A stretch of DNA of 7,606 bases. Origin: an uncultured Bacilli bacterium (GTDB taxonomy: Bacteria > Bacillota_I > Bacilli_A > RF39 > UBA660). This document shows, one piece after another, positions 6,434 through 7,606 of the stretch (positions are counted from its first letter, which is position 1; every line of letters begins with the position of its first letter). The DNA lies in contig CANQIY010000045.1 in the NCBI GenBank assembly GCA_947624125.1, positions 1 through 7,606 on the forward strand, given 5' to 3'. A program made the translations under genes and the position numbers. Below the pieces are notes generated by a model. It was given only the letters and a program-made list of their open reading frames with translations, did not search any database and had not been told where the DNA came from.

Positions 6434-7606
6434 TATTTAAGTATAAAAGGTTCTGCTTCTGTTCCACTACCTTCTTTTAAGATATTGTTTGATTTTAAAT
6501 AGAAGACGGGTCTTACTGCTAGTAAAATATTTATATCAGTTATGTTTATAAAACCTGTATTAGAATTAAGAAAAGCTTTATAACTACCCCAAGCTATATC
6601 CCAACCCATACTATCCATCGTCCATTCATTTTGAGACAAGTGCATCCATCCAACATCACATATTCCACTATAAGTTTTATTATCTAATTGACAATTAGCT
6701 GTATTACTTACAGATAAATAAAAATCACTTATATTCATAAGCCCTACTTTAGCATCTACTTCATTTTTTAACTCTGTCTCATTCCATTTTTCTTTATGTT
6801 CTATATAATAATATTCTTTTCCTACATTATCACCATATAATACTGTATATGCTTTAGCTTTCACTCCCTTATAAGTCTCATTGACATCTTGTGCTTGTTC
6901 ATTCCATGCTGCAGCTTTTTGACCACTTTCTACTTTATATACTTCTATTCCGGTTTGTCTTGCTCCACCTGTAATATTAACATTTATCATTTTTCCAAAT
7001 AACCATTTATTATTATCTATTTTTTCTTTCCATTCTATTGGGACTAATTCTGTATTTTTTAAAAATTTGTCTCCGTTTATATTTGAATATATTTTTGAAT
7101 TTGGCCAATTAATATCTGTATTAATATCTGACCACCATTGTTCTTTTTCAGCCAATGCTTCTTTTTTAATTACTTTAATTCTTCCATTTTCTTCTATCCC
7201 TATTATTCTGTACATATATTTATTAGGATTACTTGTACATACTTCTTGGTCACTTGTTCCAAAACATATATAATTTTCTATTCCATCTTCTTGTTGTCCC
7301 TGAAATCGATACATTCCTGTCCAGTTGGCATCACTGCTATTCGTTTCTAAATTTAATCCCTTAGGTTTAGGTTGCATACCTATTATTTCTAAACCTGCTC
7401 CTTTATCAAAATATAAATAACAACTTATACTTTCGGTGGTATCTACAATTAATTTTTTATTATCATAATCATAACTTAATATATCATTTATTATGTTACC
7501 ATCTATATTCATACATTGGGATTTCTCTTCATTAAATATATAACCATATATTGGAATTAAATCTTTTTCTTCATAATGAGCTTTACTTTCTTCTACATAT
7601 ATAGCA
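6433..7606 (-). CDS. Partial secreted or surface protein, DUF6273-like, C-terminal 390 residues
   Basis: The reading frame stays open to the right edge of the window, so the start lies outside. The ATG at 7512 is internal and has no ribosome site. The visible part has 390 residues. A first segment (about 15-70) pairs two cysteines around a beta-rich stretch ending CYLYFDKG. A long domain follows, with NYICFGTSDQEVC (111-123), YRIIGIEENGRIKVIKKE (132-149), an N-W-x-x-S-K-I-Y segment (165-173), a GLMNISDFYLSVSN block (288-301), NCQLDNKTYSGIC (304-316), WMHLSQNEWTMD (320-331), and an AVRPVFYLKSN...GSGTEAEPF end (363-387). These blocks recall the DUF6273-type, C-type-lectin-like surface proteins common in gut Bacillota, often behind a pilin-like N-terminus; that N-terminus cannot be seen here. 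Six cysteines, mostly in close pairs, and a bias to N, T, Y and W suggest folding outside the cell with disulfides. It converges on def and shares its terminator. Function is unknown; adhesion or binding is a guess. Confidence 0.75.
   Translation of the reverse strand, partial: AIYVEESKAHYEEKDLIPIYGYIFNEEKSQCMNIDGNIINDILSYDYDNKKLIVDTTESISCYLYFDKGAGLEIIGMQPKPKGLNLETNSSDANWTGMYRFQGQQEDGIENYICFGTSDQEVCTSNPNKYMYRIIGIEENGRIKVIKKEALAEKEQWWSDINTDINWPNSKIYSNINGDKFLKNTELVPIEWKEKIDNNKWLFGKMINVNITGGARQTGIEVYKVESGQKAAAWNEQAQDVNETYKGVKAKAYTVLYGDNVGKEYYYIEHKEKWNETELKNEVDAKVGLMNISDFYLSVSNTANCQLDNKTYSGICDVGWMHLSQNEWTMDSMGWDIAWGSYKAFLNSNTGFINITDINILLAVRPVFYLKSNNILKEGSGTEAEPFILK

Noticed and set aside
7067..7350. 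Two overlapping plus-strand open frames of 68 and 70 codons
   Set aside because: They are antisense to the partial surface-protein gene, overlap each other in different frames, and show no ribosome site or domain; their hydrophobic, F-rich translations are typical of antisense AT-rich DNA.
6433..7606. A diversity-generating retroelement target, because of the lectin-like C-terminal blocks
   Set aside because: No template repeat, reverse transcriptase or accessory gene is present in the window, and I see no second copy of the C-terminal segment. It cannot be excluded outside the window but is not supported here.

Overview
This is a very AT-rich bacterial window that uses the standard bacterial code: TGA stops lepA and tryptophans are encoded by TGG. 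Shine-Dalgarno signals are clear and often of the extended AGGTGAT type. The low G+C content, a Gram-positive type 2 peptide deformylase, linkage of lepA to hemW, and a surface protein resembling the DUF6273-type families of gut Bacillota together suggest an uncultured low-GC lineage of Bacilli or Clostridia (RF39-like lineages come to mind). That placement is an inference from gene content, not from a search.

Layout. Bases 1-103 hold no gene, only an AT-rich tail with a possible weak terminator. From 4924 down to 104, five minus-strand genes are packed as one probable operon, in transcription order: lepA (translation factor EF4); a 294-residue protein with helix-turn-helix segments at both ends; hemW (radical SAM, haem handling); a small cadherin-like beta-sandwich protein with a C-terminal membrane anchor; and a short glycerophosphodiester phosphodiesterase. 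The first three overlap by 11 and 8 nt, so their translation is probably coupled. Bases 4925-5082 are a divergent promoter region, with a near-perfect extended -10 sigma-A promoter facing right. It drives a second, plus-strand operon: an unrecognised 256-residue soluble protein with a coiled-coil tail, followed after a 1-nt stop/start overlap by a type 2 peptide deformylase (def). A perfect 10-bp hairpin at 6406-6433, flanked by A/T runs, ends this operon. It also ends a convergent minus-strand gene that enters from the right edge and encodes the C-terminal 390 residues of a cysteine-containing, probably secreted or surface protein.

How the genes fit together. lepA and def belong to translation and nascent-protein processing. 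hemW and the HTH gene sit where Bacillus-type genomes carry hemW and hrcA, but the HTH protein does not look like HrcA. The two distal genes are cell-envelope or lipid related. Most of the window is housekeeping. The parts least explained are the HTH protein, the coiled-coil partner of def, the anchored cadherin-like protein without a signal peptide, and the partial surface protein. I see no convincing novel defence, mobile or RNA-based system.
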